Assembly: GCF_004745485.1 (NCBI RefSeq)
Contig: NZ_RHFG01000030.1
Span: 1 to 48,540 of the forward strand
Origin: Brevibacterium sp. S22
Lineage (GTDB): Bacteria; Actinomycetota; Actinomycetes; Actinomycetales; Brevibacteriaceae
Direction of reading: 5' to 3'
Length of the DNA: 48,540 bases
A program made the translations under genes and the position numbers. The first letter of the stretch is position 1. Each line of letters begins with the position of its first letter. The notes below the pieces were generated by a model. It did no database searches. It saw only the letters and a list, made by a program, of their open reading frames with translations, and was not told the DNA's origin. Below, piece after piece: positions 1-7,538 of the stretch.

Positions 1-1
1 A

Positions 2-94
2 GAATTGGGCCTCGACCGTGCTTGGCAGGGAACGGGGTCCGGGACGGACCATGGCAACATCCTCCTCACTGGAGGTGTTGCGACGACTCCTTGA
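2..94 (+). CDS. possible 3' end of a gene cut by the window edge
   Basis: An open frame enters from the left edge and runs about 30 codons to a TGA at 92-94. It ends in a Gly/Thr-rich stretch (WQGTGSGTDHGNILLTGG). No family is recognised and so short a frame could be chance. No other convincing gene occupies this stretch. Confidence 0.22.
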   Translation, partial: ELGLDRAWQGTGSGTDHGNILLTGGVATTP

Positions 95-108
95 ACCCAA
101 GCGCTGAA

Positions 109-133
109 ATCGCGGCGGATCGACCAGCAAATC
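109..133. repeat. solo right arm of palindromic repeat family 2
   Basis: The sequence ATCGCGGCGGATCGACCAG followed by CAAATC matches the right arm of the full palindrome at 245-306. No matching left arm lies upstream, so this is a half copy. Confidence 0.55.
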
Positions 134-244
134 CGCCTGCGACCCACGCATAGGTCACTTTCGGAGAGATACTTCGTGGCGTCGGAGAGTTTCCGTCATC
201 GACCCATGTTGGAGGGCACGCCTGCTCGCCCACCCGCCGACCGC

Positions 245-306
245 GATTGTCTGGTCGATCCACCGTGGTTTCCGAGCCTGGATCGCGGCGGATCGACCAG
301 CAAATC
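245..306. repeat. palindromic repeat family 2, full copy
   Basis: The left arm begins GATTGTCTGGTCGATCC and the right arm ends GGATCGACCAGCAAATC, giving an imperfect inverted repeat around CTGGTCGATCC. Closely related copies sit at 30436-30495 and 31282-31341. All copies are intergenic, as expected of a REP/BIME-like element. Confidence 0.65.
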
Positions 307-434
307 AGCCTGCGGCCCCGAGGCGAGTGTTCCGCGTCCGCATCCGATGTCCGCCGCCGAGGCGGCCCGGAGCTCATCGACCCACGTCGGCATCGACAGA
401 GCGGCTCTCGGCGTCGTCAGCGGGCATGCGGGGC

Positions 435-1136
435 TCATTCGTTGTCGGGACCATCTTCGTTGTCGGGACCATCTTCGTCGTCGGGACCATCTTCGTCGTC
501 GGGCGCATCCTGGTCGGTGCTGGTCCGCGGATCACTCGGGTGCATGGCGATGAACAGACCCCACTGCTTCGCCCCGTCCTTCTTCCTGCGGGACCGGAAC
601 TCTTCGAACAGCTCGTCGATGCGGGATCGGAACTCCTCGACCTCATCCTCGGTGAGCATCGCAGCCATCCGCCCCATCGTCCGTTCCTCATATGGCGCGG
701 CGGTGAATTCGGTGGTGAAGGCCTCGAACATCTCGTTCGTCATGTCACCGGTGTTGAGGAACCAGCTCTTGCCGGTGGCGAGGTACGGGATCTCTCTGGA
801 CCCGCGCCTGCCTCGGCGAGCGTCTTGAGCCTCGAGGAAACCGGTGTCGGCGAGCATCCGCACATGGTGCAGCGATGTCGCCGGATTGAGTCCGGTCGCC
901 GCGGCGATCTCGCGATTGCTCAATGCCTCGTCGAGGCACAGCCGCAGGATCCGAATCCGAATGCTCGAGGCCAGAGCCTTGGCCTCGGCGTCGGTGGCGT
1001 CCCTGCGTTCGACGGCTCGAGCGAGGGCGGCAGCGGCAGGGGAATCCCCGCCGGAGCGTGGGTCGTGTTGCTGCCGGATCTCATGCGGGCCGGGCGGCGC
1101 CCCCGCAGCGTGCGGGTCTGTCGACTCAGCGTTCAT
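435..1136 (-). CDS. ArsR-like winged-helix transcriptional regulator
   Basis: A 233-residue protein with a winged helix-turn-helix at about residues 45-105 (ASSIRIRILRLCLDEALSNR, then EIAAATGLNPATSLHHVRML), typical of ArsR/HTH_20-type repressors. The region after it (STREIPYLATGKSWFLNTGD-like, about 110-190) resembles effector domains of actinobacterial regulators of this class. The C-terminus is a hydrophilic acidic tail of DDEDGP repeats, encoded by four 18-bp tandem units, and is probably dispensable. It is divergent from an MFS exporter at 1285, with a 10-bp inverted repeat between them, so it likely represses the exporter and itself. The ligand is unknown. Confidence 0.82.
   Translation of the reverse strand: MNAESTDPHAAGAPPGPHEIRQQHDPRSGGDSPAAAALARAVERRDATDAEAKALASSIRIRILRLCLDEALSNREIAAATGLNPATSLHHVRMLADTGFLEAQDARRGRRGSREIPYLATGKSWFLNTGDMTNEMFEAFTTEFTAAPYEERTMGRMAAMLTEDEVEEFRSRIDELFEEFRSRRKKDGAKQWGLFIAMHPSDPRTSTDQDAPDDEDGPDDEDGPDNEDGPDNE
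438..509. repeat. four 18-bp tandem repeats in the regulator C-terminus
   Basis: Units TTCGTYGTCGGGACCATC occur at 438-455, 456-473, 474-491 and 492-509, the last one diverged. On the minus strand they encode the acidic GPDDED/GPDNED tail. The unit length is a multiple of three, so copy-number change keeps the frame open up to the stop just beyond the array. Confidence 0.9.
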
Positions 1137-1163
1137 GCCTCCAACCTAACGAGTGATCGGGAG

Positions 1164-1206
1164 AAGTCAATCAGTCTTCCCCGGTGAGCGACGGAGTGAT
1201 TGACTT
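1164..1206. promoter_or_regulatory. inverted-repeat operator candidate between regulator and exporter
   Basis: AAGTCAATCA at 1164-1173 and its exact reverse complement TGATTGACTT at 1197-1206 are centred about 33 bp apart, close to three helical turns. They lie in the 148-bp divergent intergenic region. The likely ligand is the adjacent winged-helix regulator (inference). Confidence 0.6.
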
Positions 1207-1284
1207 CCCTCAATCGCTCCAGGAAGATGACTGCTTAACAGTTCGCATTCACTGATCCTTCGCCTGCTGACTCGAGGAAGAGCA

Positions 1285-2706
1285 ATGGCCGCAGCCGACC
1301 CAGCACCGCCGAGCGAACCGGAACCTGCGCCGAGCGAACCGGAACCTGCGCCGAGCGAACCGGAACCTCTGCCGACCCACCAGCAACCTCTGCCTCCCGA
1401 CCGAGAACCAAGGCTGGCTTCCGGAAGGCCGAGACAACCGCAGCGGTCCTCCCTGTGGAGGCACCGGGACTTCATGAAGCTGTGGGCCGGCGACACCGTC
1501 TCTGTGTTCGGCTCCGAACTCGTCCTCTTCGCCCTCCCGCTCATCGCCGTGCAGGTCCTTCACGCCGATGCTTTCGAAATGGGTGTGCTCGCGACCCTGG
1601 AGTCTGCGGCGTTCCTGCTCATCAGCCTGCCCGCCGGTGCCTGGGTCGACCGTCTGCCGAAGAAGCTCGTCATCGTCTCCGGCGACATCATCCGCGCCGC
1701 GGTGCTGCTGACCATTCCACTGGCTTGGGCGCTCGATGCGCTGAGCATGGTTCAGCTCTACTGCGTTGCCGCCGCCGTCGGGATCGCCAGTGTCTTCTTC
1801 GACATCGCCAACCAGTCCTATCTGCCCGAGCTCGTCGACGGGGATGCGATCTCCGACGGAAACGGCAAGCTCCAAGCCAGTCAGCAGACCGCCGGAGTCG
1901 CCGGCCCGACGCTCGCCTCTGGCCTGGTCACAGCCATCGGCGCCCCGCTCACCATCGGCATCACCAGCATCTGCATGGGACTCTCGAGCATCCTCGTCGG
2001 TCTCATCCGGCACCGTGAGAGCCCGCGGCCGGCCGAGAGTCGGGCCGGGTTCGTCGCCGAGATCCGGGAAGGACTCGGCTTCGTTCTCGGCCACCCGCTG
2101 CTGCGACGGATCACCGCGTGTACGGGGCTGACGAACTTTGCGTCCTCCGGGATCTTCGCTCTCCTCGTGCTGTTCGCCCTCACCACGCTCGGACTCCACC
2201 AGGTCGAACTCGGCATCATCATGTCCGTCGCCTCGATCGGCGGAATCCTCGGCGCCCTCACCGCAGCCTGGGTGCAGAGGATCCTCGGTGAGGGAACGAG
2301 CATCGCCGTGTGTGCCCTGATCGGCGGCCTCAGCTTCTTCGGAGTCCCACTCGCGACGGTCCTGCCTTCACTTCCGACCCTGCTCATCGGTTGGTTCCTT
2401 GCGACCTGGGCAATCGTCGTCTACAACATCGCTCAGGTGAGCTTCCGACAGCGCCTGTGCCCGAAGCCGCTGCTGGGCCGGATGAACGCCTCGATCCGCT
2501 TCCTGGTGTGGGGACCGATGCCGTTGGGCGCCTTCCTCGCCGGTGTGCTCGGTGATTGGCTCGGGGTCACAATGACGATGTGGATCCTGGCGGCCTGTGC
2601 ACTGCTCGGCTCACTGCCGGTGCTCGCCCCGCGGCTGCTGCGGATGCGCCAACTCCCGCGCGAACTCGATCTGCTCGGTAACGACGGAACAGCCGAACGA
2701 CGGTGA
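1285..2706 (+). CDS. MFS transporter, drug-efflux type
   Basis: A 473-residue protein with about twelve hydrophobic segments beginning near residue 60, and a conserved WVDRLPKK loop between the second and third segments (the MFS loop 2-3 motif). The family layout resembles DHA3/macrolide-efflux-like permeases with a proton-coupled export role; the substrate cannot be read from sequence. The ATG at 1285 follows GAGGAAGAGC. The N-terminus is an unusual extension rich in Pro and Glu, with three exact or near-exact PSEPEPA repeats (21-bp units at 1309-1371) before the first membrane segment. A start nearer HRDFMKLWAGD would remove it, but only the 1285 start has a clear ribosome-binding site. It is paired divergently with the regulator at 435-1136. 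Confidence 0.85.
   Translation: MAAADPAPPSEPEPAPSEPEPAPSEPEPLPTHQQPLPPDREPRLASGRPRQPQRSSLWRHRDFMKLWAGDTVSVFGSELVLFALPLIAVQVLHADAFEMGVLATLESAAFLLISLPAGAWVDRLPKKLVIVSGDIIRAAVLLTIPLAWALDALSMVQLYCVAAAVGIASVFFDIANQSYLPELVDGDAISDGNGKLQASQQTAGVAGPTLASGLVTAIGAPLTIGITSICMGLSSILVGLIRHRESPRPAESRAGFVAEIREGLGFVLGHPLLRRITACTGLTNFASSGIFALLVLFALTTLGLHQVELGIIMSVASIGGILGALTAAWVQRILGEGTSIAVCALIGGLSFFGVPLATVLPSLPTLLIGWFLATWAIVVYNIAQVSFRQRLCPKPLLGRMNASIRFLVWGPMPLGAFLAGVLGDWLGVTMTMWILAACALLGSLPVLAPRLLRMRQLPRELDLLGNDGTAERR
1309..1371. repeat. three 21-bp tandem repeats encoding PSEPEPA
   Basis: Units starting CCGAGCGAACCGGAACCTG lie at 1309-1329, 1330-1350 and 1351-1371. They keep the reading frame and build a Pro/Glu-rich cytoplasmic N-terminal tail on the MFS transporter. 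Confidence 0.9.
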
Positions 2707-2743
2707 CGGGGCTGTCCGGCACGAACGCTCTGAACTTTCGGCT

Positions 2744-2795
2744 CGGTGAGACTGCAGCAGCTTGGCCCCTGGACCGAGCTGCTGCAGTTTCACCG
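2744..2795. terminator. bidirectional hairpin terminator candidate
   Basis: CGGTGAGACTGCAGCAGCTTGG pairs with the right arm ending at 2795 with two mismatches over 22 bp, leaving an 8-base loop. It sits between the convergent ends of the MFS gene (2706) and the response regulator gene (2839). There is no strong T-tract. Confidence 0.6.
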
Positions 2796-2838
2796 AACTG
2801 CGACAAGAACACGGGGCGCAGTTGGCGCACGTGCCCGC

Positions 2839-3498
2839 TCAGCGGGTGGCGTAGAGGTGTTCGGGGCGGCCGGTGTTGCCGTACTGCAGGGACACCGTGA
2901 TCGTGCGGGCTTCGGCGAGCTTCGCCAGATGCCGCTGCGCGGTCGCACGGGAAGCCCCGACCGCCTCGGCGACTTCGAGGGCCGTCATCGGACCGCTCGC
3001 CTCTTCGAGCGCGGTGAGGATCCGGGTCGTCGTCGACGATCCGGCCGGGCTCGCCCCGGTCCCGCCGACAGCCGCGGCAACGTGGAGGTTGCGCAACTGC
3101 CTCTCCAGATCGGCCTGTCCGACCTTCTCCCGCTCCCAGTAGCGACGGAACCGAGCGTAGCGACGCAGGAAGTTCTGCAGCACCTCGGCGGCGAAGGGTT
3201 TGACGATGTACGTCATCGCCCCTGCCCGCAGCGATGAGCGGACCACCTGCGGATCCGTGACCGCCGAGAGCACGATCGCATCGATATCGGTCTCGCGGAT
3301 GAGTTCGACCCCGGTGCCCTCGGGCAGCACATAGTCCACGAGGAGCAGCTCCACGTCGTTCTCGGCGATGACTTCGCGTGCAGTTCGGAGGTCGCGGACG
3401 GGTTCGAGCGCCGTGAAACCGGGAACCTCGTCGACATAGCGGGCATGGATCTGCCCGACGAAGAAGTCGTCATCGAGCACGAGAACGTTGACCATCAT
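2839..3498 (-). CDS. citB: CitB/DcuR-family response regulator
   Basis: A 219-residue two-component response regulator. Residues 1-125 form the receiver: acidic triad DDD at 9-11, phospho-acceptor D55 in LLLVDYVLPEGTG, and the conserved lysine at about 100 in YIVKPF. A linker leads to a C-terminal HTH (about 160-205) in which TALEVAEAVGASRATAQRHL is typical of the CitT/DcuR/DpiA group. The start overlaps the kinase stop by four bases (ATGA), so the two are translationally coupled. Because a CitMHS transporter is divergent from the pair, it most likely activates citrate (or other di/tricarboxylate) uptake; that assignment is by context. A second ATG directly follows the first. Confidence 0.88.
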   Translation of the reverse strand: MMVNVLVLDDDFFVGQIHARYVDEVPGFTALEPVRDLRTAREVIAENDVELLLVDYVLPEGTGVELIRETDIDAIVLSAVTDPQVVRSSLRAGAMTYIVKPFAAEVLQNFLRRYARFRRYWEREKVGQADLERQLRNLHVAAAVGGTGASPAGSSTTTRILTALEEASGPMTALEVAEAVGASRATAQRHLAKLAEARTITVSLQYGNTGRPEHLYATR

Positions 3499-5411
3499 CT
3501 CTCCTCATTCGTTCCGAAGTCTTCGTCGGCTGCCGCACCTCGTTCGCACACCGCTGCAGAGCCGTCGTCGTCGGCGGCTGCATCAGGGTCATCCCCCGCC
3601 GGTTCGTCGAGGGCATCGGGCAGTCGCATGCCGAAGCTCGCCCCGCCGAGTTCGGGATCGTGGCCGTCGATGAGCCACACCGCTCCCCCGCCTCTCTCCG
3701 CGACCCTGCGGCTGAGCGCGAGTCCGATGCCGAGTCCGTGGCCGTCCCCGGTGCCGGTTCCCGTGGTCAGGCCGATCCCGAAATCCTGCGCCGAGGCGGC
3801 CGTCGAGAATCCCTCGTCGAAGATCTTCTCCTCCAGTTCGTCGTCGATCCCGTCCCCGGTATCCGTGACGACCGCGTGGAGTTCCGTCCCGGAGCTGAGC
3901 ACCTGCACCTCGACCCGGCCGCCGGTCTCGGAGAAACGTCGGCCTGACCGCTGTCCCGCGACGGCCGCCCGCACCGCATTGTCGATGAGGTTGCCGAGGA
4001 TGAGCGTGACCGCTTCCGGGTCGCGGACCGTCCCCACGGCCAGGGAGTCAGGGGCCACGGCCAAGCTCACCCCCGCCTCGGCGGCGGTCGTCCCCTTCGC
4101 CTCTAGAACGGCGCGCAGGTACGGATCGGAGATGAGATCGATGTCCTCGACCGGGGTGGTGATCGGCCCGGTGCCGAGGATCGCGGACAGGTAGGCGTGG
4201 GCCTCGTCGGTCGCGCCGGTGTCGACGAGGCCGAGCACGGTGTGCAGCCGGTTGGCGAATTCGTGACGTTGGGTGCGCAGGGCCCGGGCCATGGCGGTGA
4301 CGGATTCGAGTTGGCGCGCCATGGTCAGCATCTGCGTCTCGTCGCGCAGGGTCACGACCCCGCCGACGGAGACTCCGTCGCGCTGCACGCGCACCGCTGT
4401 GGCCAGGAGGATCCGGTCTCCGATCGTGATCCGCCGCCGCAGGGCACCTTCATCCGGGGCGTCGGCCATCATCGATGTGATCTCGTCAGGGACGTCGATC
4501 GGCTCAGAGCCGTCGAGCTTCTTCACCGAGGTGCCTCCGCTGTCGTCGACCGTGTCGTTGACCTGGTCTCCGTCCTTCGCCGAGGCGGTTCTGTTCCTCC
4601 CGTCGGACACGGCCGCAGCCGTGTTGTCGGGAACGGTCCCGAGAAGCTCCTTCGCGTTCGAGTTGCTCAGTGTCAGGGACCCGCTCGCATCGAAGCCGAG
4701 CACCCCGTCGTCGAGTCCGTGCAGCACGGCTCCTTGGTCGCGGGCCATCTCGGCGAGCTCTTCGGGACCGACGCCGAGCGTCTCCCGACGCAGCCTGCGC
4801 CCGAGCATGACCGACACGACCCCGCCGAGGGCCAGGGCCAGCACGGCCACGGTGCCGAGCAGGATGAGTTCGCGGCGGACATCGGCGTCGAGCACCGAGG
4901 CGTAGATGCCCACCGAGACCTCACCGACGACGGTCTTGCCGTCCTCGCTCGAATAGATCGGCACCTTCGCCCGCACCGTCTCCCCCAGGGTTCCGGATTC
5001 GTGGGAGACGTTCTCGCGTCCTGCCAGTGCCTCCTCCGGGGAGGTCGAGACCCTGTGCCCGATCTTCGACCGGTCGGGGTGGGTGAGTCGGATGCCGCGA
5101 TCATCGGTGATGACGGCGAAGCTGATGCCCGACCGGTCGCGCAGATCATCGGTGATCTCCAGCATCGAGGACACCAGCTGCTCATCGGGTTCGTCGGCGT
5201 GCTCGGCCGAGGCCGCGGTCGCAGCGGCCCGGACATCCGGGTCGATCGCCAGCGTGCGGGCAGTGGACAGCGCTTCGGTTTCGGTCACCTCGGTGACGGT
5301 GCGCGCCCCGATCCACGCGAACACGCCGGTGACCAGGGCAAGGATCACGATGACGAGCGCGAGCTGAGAGATCAGCACACGACGGGAGAACGAACGGTGG
5401 GGCCGGGGCAC
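3495..5411 (-). CDS. citA: CitA/DcuS-type sensor histidine kinase
   Basis: A membrane sensor kinase of about 638 residues. A first membrane helix (LALVIVILALVTGVFAWIGA) is followed by an extracytoplasmic PDC/PAS-like sensor with the family stretch ITDDRGIRLTHPDRSKIGH, then a second helix (LILLGTVAVLALALGGVVSV), a cytoplasmic PAS domain and an HPK5 kinase core. The phospho-acceptor His lies in RTQRHEFANRLHTVLGL; the N box is LILGNLIDNAVRAA and the G boxes are DTGDGI and GHGLGIGLAL. The PAS domain carries a hydrophilic insert of about 50 residues (NTAAAVSDGRNRTASAKDGD onwards). I chose the GTG at 5411 because the longer TTG option at 5447 lies inside an inverted repeat that looks like an operator. 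It senses citrate or a related carboxylate outside the cell (inference). Confidence 0.86.
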   Translation of the reverse strand: MPRPHRSFSRRVLISQLALVIVILALVTGVFAWIGARTVTEVTETEALSTARTLAIDPDVRAAATAASAEHADEPDEQLVSSMLEITDDLRDRSGISFAVITDDRGIRLTHPDRSKIGHRVSTSPEEALAGRENVSHESGTLGETVRAKVPIYSSEDGKTVVGEVSVGIYASVLDADVRRELILLGTVAVLALALGGVVSVMLGRRLRRETLGVGPEELAEMARDQGAVLHGLDDGVLGFDASGSLTLSNSNAKELLGTVPDNTAAAVSDGRNRTASAKDGDQVNDTVDDSGGTSVKKLDGSEPIDVPDEITSMMADAPDEGALRRRITIGDRILLATAVRVQRDGVSVGGVVTLRDETQMLTMARQLESVTAMARALRTQRHEFANRLHTVLGLVDTGATDEAHAYLSAILGTGPITTPVEDIDLISDPYLRAVLEAKGTTAAEAGVSLAVAPDSLAVGTVRDPEAVTLILGNLIDNAVRAAVAGQRSGRRFSETGGRVEVQVLSSGTELHAVVTDTGDGIDDELEEKIFDEGFSTAASAQDFGIGLTTGTGTGDGHGLGIGLALSRRVAERGGGAVWLIDGHDPELGGASFGMRLPDALDEPAGDDPDAAADDDGSAAVCERGAAADEDFGTNEER

Positions 5412-5429
5412 GCACTCAGCGTAGCTACG

Positions 5430-5459
5430 GTTGAGCGAAATGCGCAAAAGGCGCTCAAC
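5430..5459. promoter_or_regulatory. inverted-repeat operator candidate in the citA-citM region
   Basis: GTTGAGCG (5430-5437) and CGCTCAAC (5452-5459) are exact reverse complements, 14 bases apart, around a central TGCGCA palindrome at 5441-5446. The site is 18 bases upstream of the chosen citA start and about 100 bases before citM. It is a plausible binding site for the response regulator or a local repressor. Confidence 0.5.
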
Positions 5460-5554
5460 GATCTAAACGCCATCAGTGCACACAAACGCGCGCGGCACGT
5501 GATCTGGGCCCTACGGTGTTTCGAGCCTCACATTCGCCTTCGAAGGAGAAGCTC

Positions 5555-7063
5555 GTGCTTGTCATTCTCGGTTTTGCCATGATCCTCGTCTTCATGACGC
5601 TGATCATGACCAAGCGACTCTCGCCGATCCTCGCCCTCATCCTCGTGCCCACGATCTTCGGCCTCTTCACAGGGGCCGGCCTGGGCATCGGGGACATGGT
5701 CATGGATGCGATCGCCTCGATGTCGTCGACGGCAGCGCTGCTGCTCTTCGCCATCATCTACTTCGGCATCATGATCGACGTCGGCCTCTTCGACAAGCTC
5801 GTCGAGTTCATCCTCAAGATCGCCGGCAACGACCCCGTCAAGGTCGTCCTGGGCACCGCGCTGCTGACCGGCGCAGTGTCGCTGGACGGCGACGGATCGA
5901 CGACGTTCATCGTCGTCACCGCCGCCATGCTGCCGATCTACCAACGCCTCGAGATGTCGCCGGTGGTGCTCACCTGCGTGGCCGGCCTCATCAACGGCAC
6001 CCTCAACATCGTGCCCTGGGGCGGCCCGACGGCACGGGCCTCCTCGGCGCTGCAGATCGACGCGAACGAAATCTTCGCTCCGATGGTGCCCTCCCTGATC
6101 GCGGGTCTGCTCGTGTGCCTGCTCTTCGCCTACCTGCTCGGCCTCTCCGAGCGCCGCCGCCTGTCCAAGAACGGCGTCACCTGGGTCGAAGACCGCGGCT
6201 CACACCGTCGCAAGGACCTCGTCGGTGCCGTCGCCGGCTCCTCGGCACACGGTGCGACCGCCGGAACCGCTGCCGGCAACGGGGCGACGACCTCAGGTCA
6301 GGGGAGCACAGGCTCGGGCGCCGCCTCGGCGAATGACGACACCCCCGCCGAGGCGGGCTCCGCATCCGCGGACGACGCGACCGCGACCGGCGGTTCGGGG
6401 TCGGGCCTGGCGAACACCGCACTCGACCCGAACCGAGCGACCCTGCGGCCGAAGCTGTTCTGGTTCAACCTGGGCCTGACCGTGGCCGTGATGGTCCTTC
6501 TCATCATCGACATCCTGCCGCTTCCGTACCTGTTCATGATCGGCACCGTCATCGCACTCATGGTCAACTTCCCGAAGATGAAGGACCAGCAGGAGGAGCT
6601 CGCCTCCCACGCCACCGCGATCATCTCCGTCGTCGCCATGGTCATGGCCGCCGGCGTGCTCACCGGCATCATGTCCGGCACCGGAATGGTCGATGCCATG
6701 GCCGAATGGCTCGTCGAGGTGATCCCGACCTCGATGGGACCCTATATGGCCGTGATCACCGGTCTGCTGTCGATCCCGATGACGTTCTTCATGAGCAACG
6801 ACGCCTTCTACTTCGGCATCCTGCCCGTGCTCGCCGAGACCGCCTCCCACTTCGGCATCTCCTCCGCCGATATGGCCCGCGCCTCGATCACCGGCCAGCC
6901 CGTGCATATGCAGTCACCGCTGGTGCCCGCGATCCTGCTGCTCGTGTCGCTGTCCGGCGTCGAGCTCGGCGACCACCACAAGAAGGTGCTGTGGCGGGCC
7001 CTCATCGTCGCTCTCGTCATGCTCGCGGTCGGTGTGGCCGTCGGCGTCATCGGAATCGGCTGA
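5555..7063 (+). CDS. citM: CitMHS-family citrate/metal:H+ symporter
   Basis: An integral membrane carrier of about 502 residues. The conserved early segments (ILGFAMILVFMTLIMTKRLS, LALILVPTIFGLFTGAGLGI) and the motif GAVSLDGDGSTTFIV, with NIVPWGGPTARA, are typical of CitMHS transporters, which import citrate complexed with a divalent metal. GTG 5555 follows CGAAGGAGAA; the longer frame from 5516 lacks a ribosome-binding site. About 75 residues (roughly 215-290) of Ala/Gly/Ser/Thr/Asp-rich low-complexity sequence are inserted in the central cytoplasmic loop, longer than in most relatives I know. It is transcribed away from citAB and followed 11 bases later by a universal stress protein. Confidence 0.88.
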   Translation: MLVILGFAMILVFMTLIMTKRLSPILALILVPTIFGLFTGAGLGIGDMVMDAIASMSSTAALLLFAIIYFGIMIDVGLFDKLVEFILKIAGNDPVKVVLGTALLTGAVSLDGDGSTTFIVVTAAMLPIYQRLEMSPVVLTCVAGLINGTLNIVPWGGPTARASSALQIDANEIFAPMVPSLIAGLLVCLLFAYLLGLSERRRLSKNGVTWVEDRGSHRRKDLVGAVAGSSAHGATAGTAAGNGATTSGQGSTGSGAASANDDTPAEAGSASADDATATGGSGSGLANTALDPNRATLRPKLFWFNLGLTVAVMVLLIIDILPLPYLFMIGTVIALMVNFPKMKDQQEELASHATAIISVVAMVMAAGVLTGIMSGTGMVDAMAEWLVEVIPTSMGPYMAVITGLLSIPMTFFMSNDAFYFGILPVLAETASHFGISSADMARASITGQPVHMQSPLVPAILLLVSLSGVELGDHHKKVLWRALIVALVMLAVGVAVGVIGIG

Positions 7064-7074
7064 GCGGGTCGACG

Positions 7075-7536
7075 ATGACTGATCTCTATTCGACCCCACA
7101 GTCCCGCTTTCCTGCCCCATCCCTGCAGGTCACTGCCTCACCGGGCATCGACTCGGCGTCGGCGACCGTGGTCCTGGCGCTGCGACCCGATGCCTCGGAC
7201 GAGGTGCTCGAGCAGGCGATCGCCGCGGCCCGCCGTGAGGACGCTGCGCTGCAGGCGGTCGTGTTCGGCACGGATACGACGACGGCACCCTCGACGTCTC
7301 CCCTGGCCGAGTGCACCCGGTTGGGTGCCTCCCTCGCCGAGGCGGGGCTCGAGTATGCCGTCCACCGTGCCGGCCCCGATCTGGCGGAGCAGATCCTCGG
7401 CCTGGCGACAGACCTTCAAGCACGACTCATCGTCATGGCGGCCAAACGCCGCTCGCCCGTGGTCAAGCTGCTGCTCGGATCGAGTGCTCAACAGGTGATC
7501 CTCGAAGCCGAGTGCCCGGTGCTGTTGGTGAAGTGA
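7075..7536 (+). CDS. universal stress protein (UspA family)
   Basis: A 153-residue single-domain USP. The C-terminal nucleotide-binding signature is visible as KLLLGSSAQQVILEAECPVLLV (G-x-S-x9-linked pattern), preceded by ARLIVMAAKRRS. The N-terminal 25 residues are poorly conserved. The ATG at 7075 lies 11 bases after the citM stop, so it is probably co-transcribed; small Usp proteins often accompany membrane transporters. It converges on the FAD oxidase with only two bases between the stops. Confidence 0.8.
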   Translation: MTDLYSTPQSRFPAPSLQVTASPGIDSASATVVLALRPDASDEVLEQAIAAARREDAALQAVVFGTDTTTAPSTSPLAECTRLGASLAEAGLEYAVHRAGPDLAEQILGLATDLQARLIVMAAKRRSPVVKLLLGSSAQQVILEAECPVLLVK

Positions 7537-7538
7537 GG

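Larger units (their letters stand above)
95..434. other. non-coding stretch with palindromic repeat copies
   Basis: About 340 bases with no convincing gene. Short ORFs on both strands overlap one another and have no family features or ribosome-binding sites. The recognisable content is one full and one half copy of palindromic repeat family 2 (245-306 and 109-133), whose other copies lie near 30.4 and 31.3 kb. Confidence 0.5.

Noticed and set aside
438..509. Tandem repeats as a CRISPR array
   Set aside because: Units are contiguous without spacers and encode a protein tail.
5411..5447. TTG 5447 as the kinase start
   Set aside because: It lies in an inverted repeat, has no ribosome-binding site, and the extra residues are not conserved in style.
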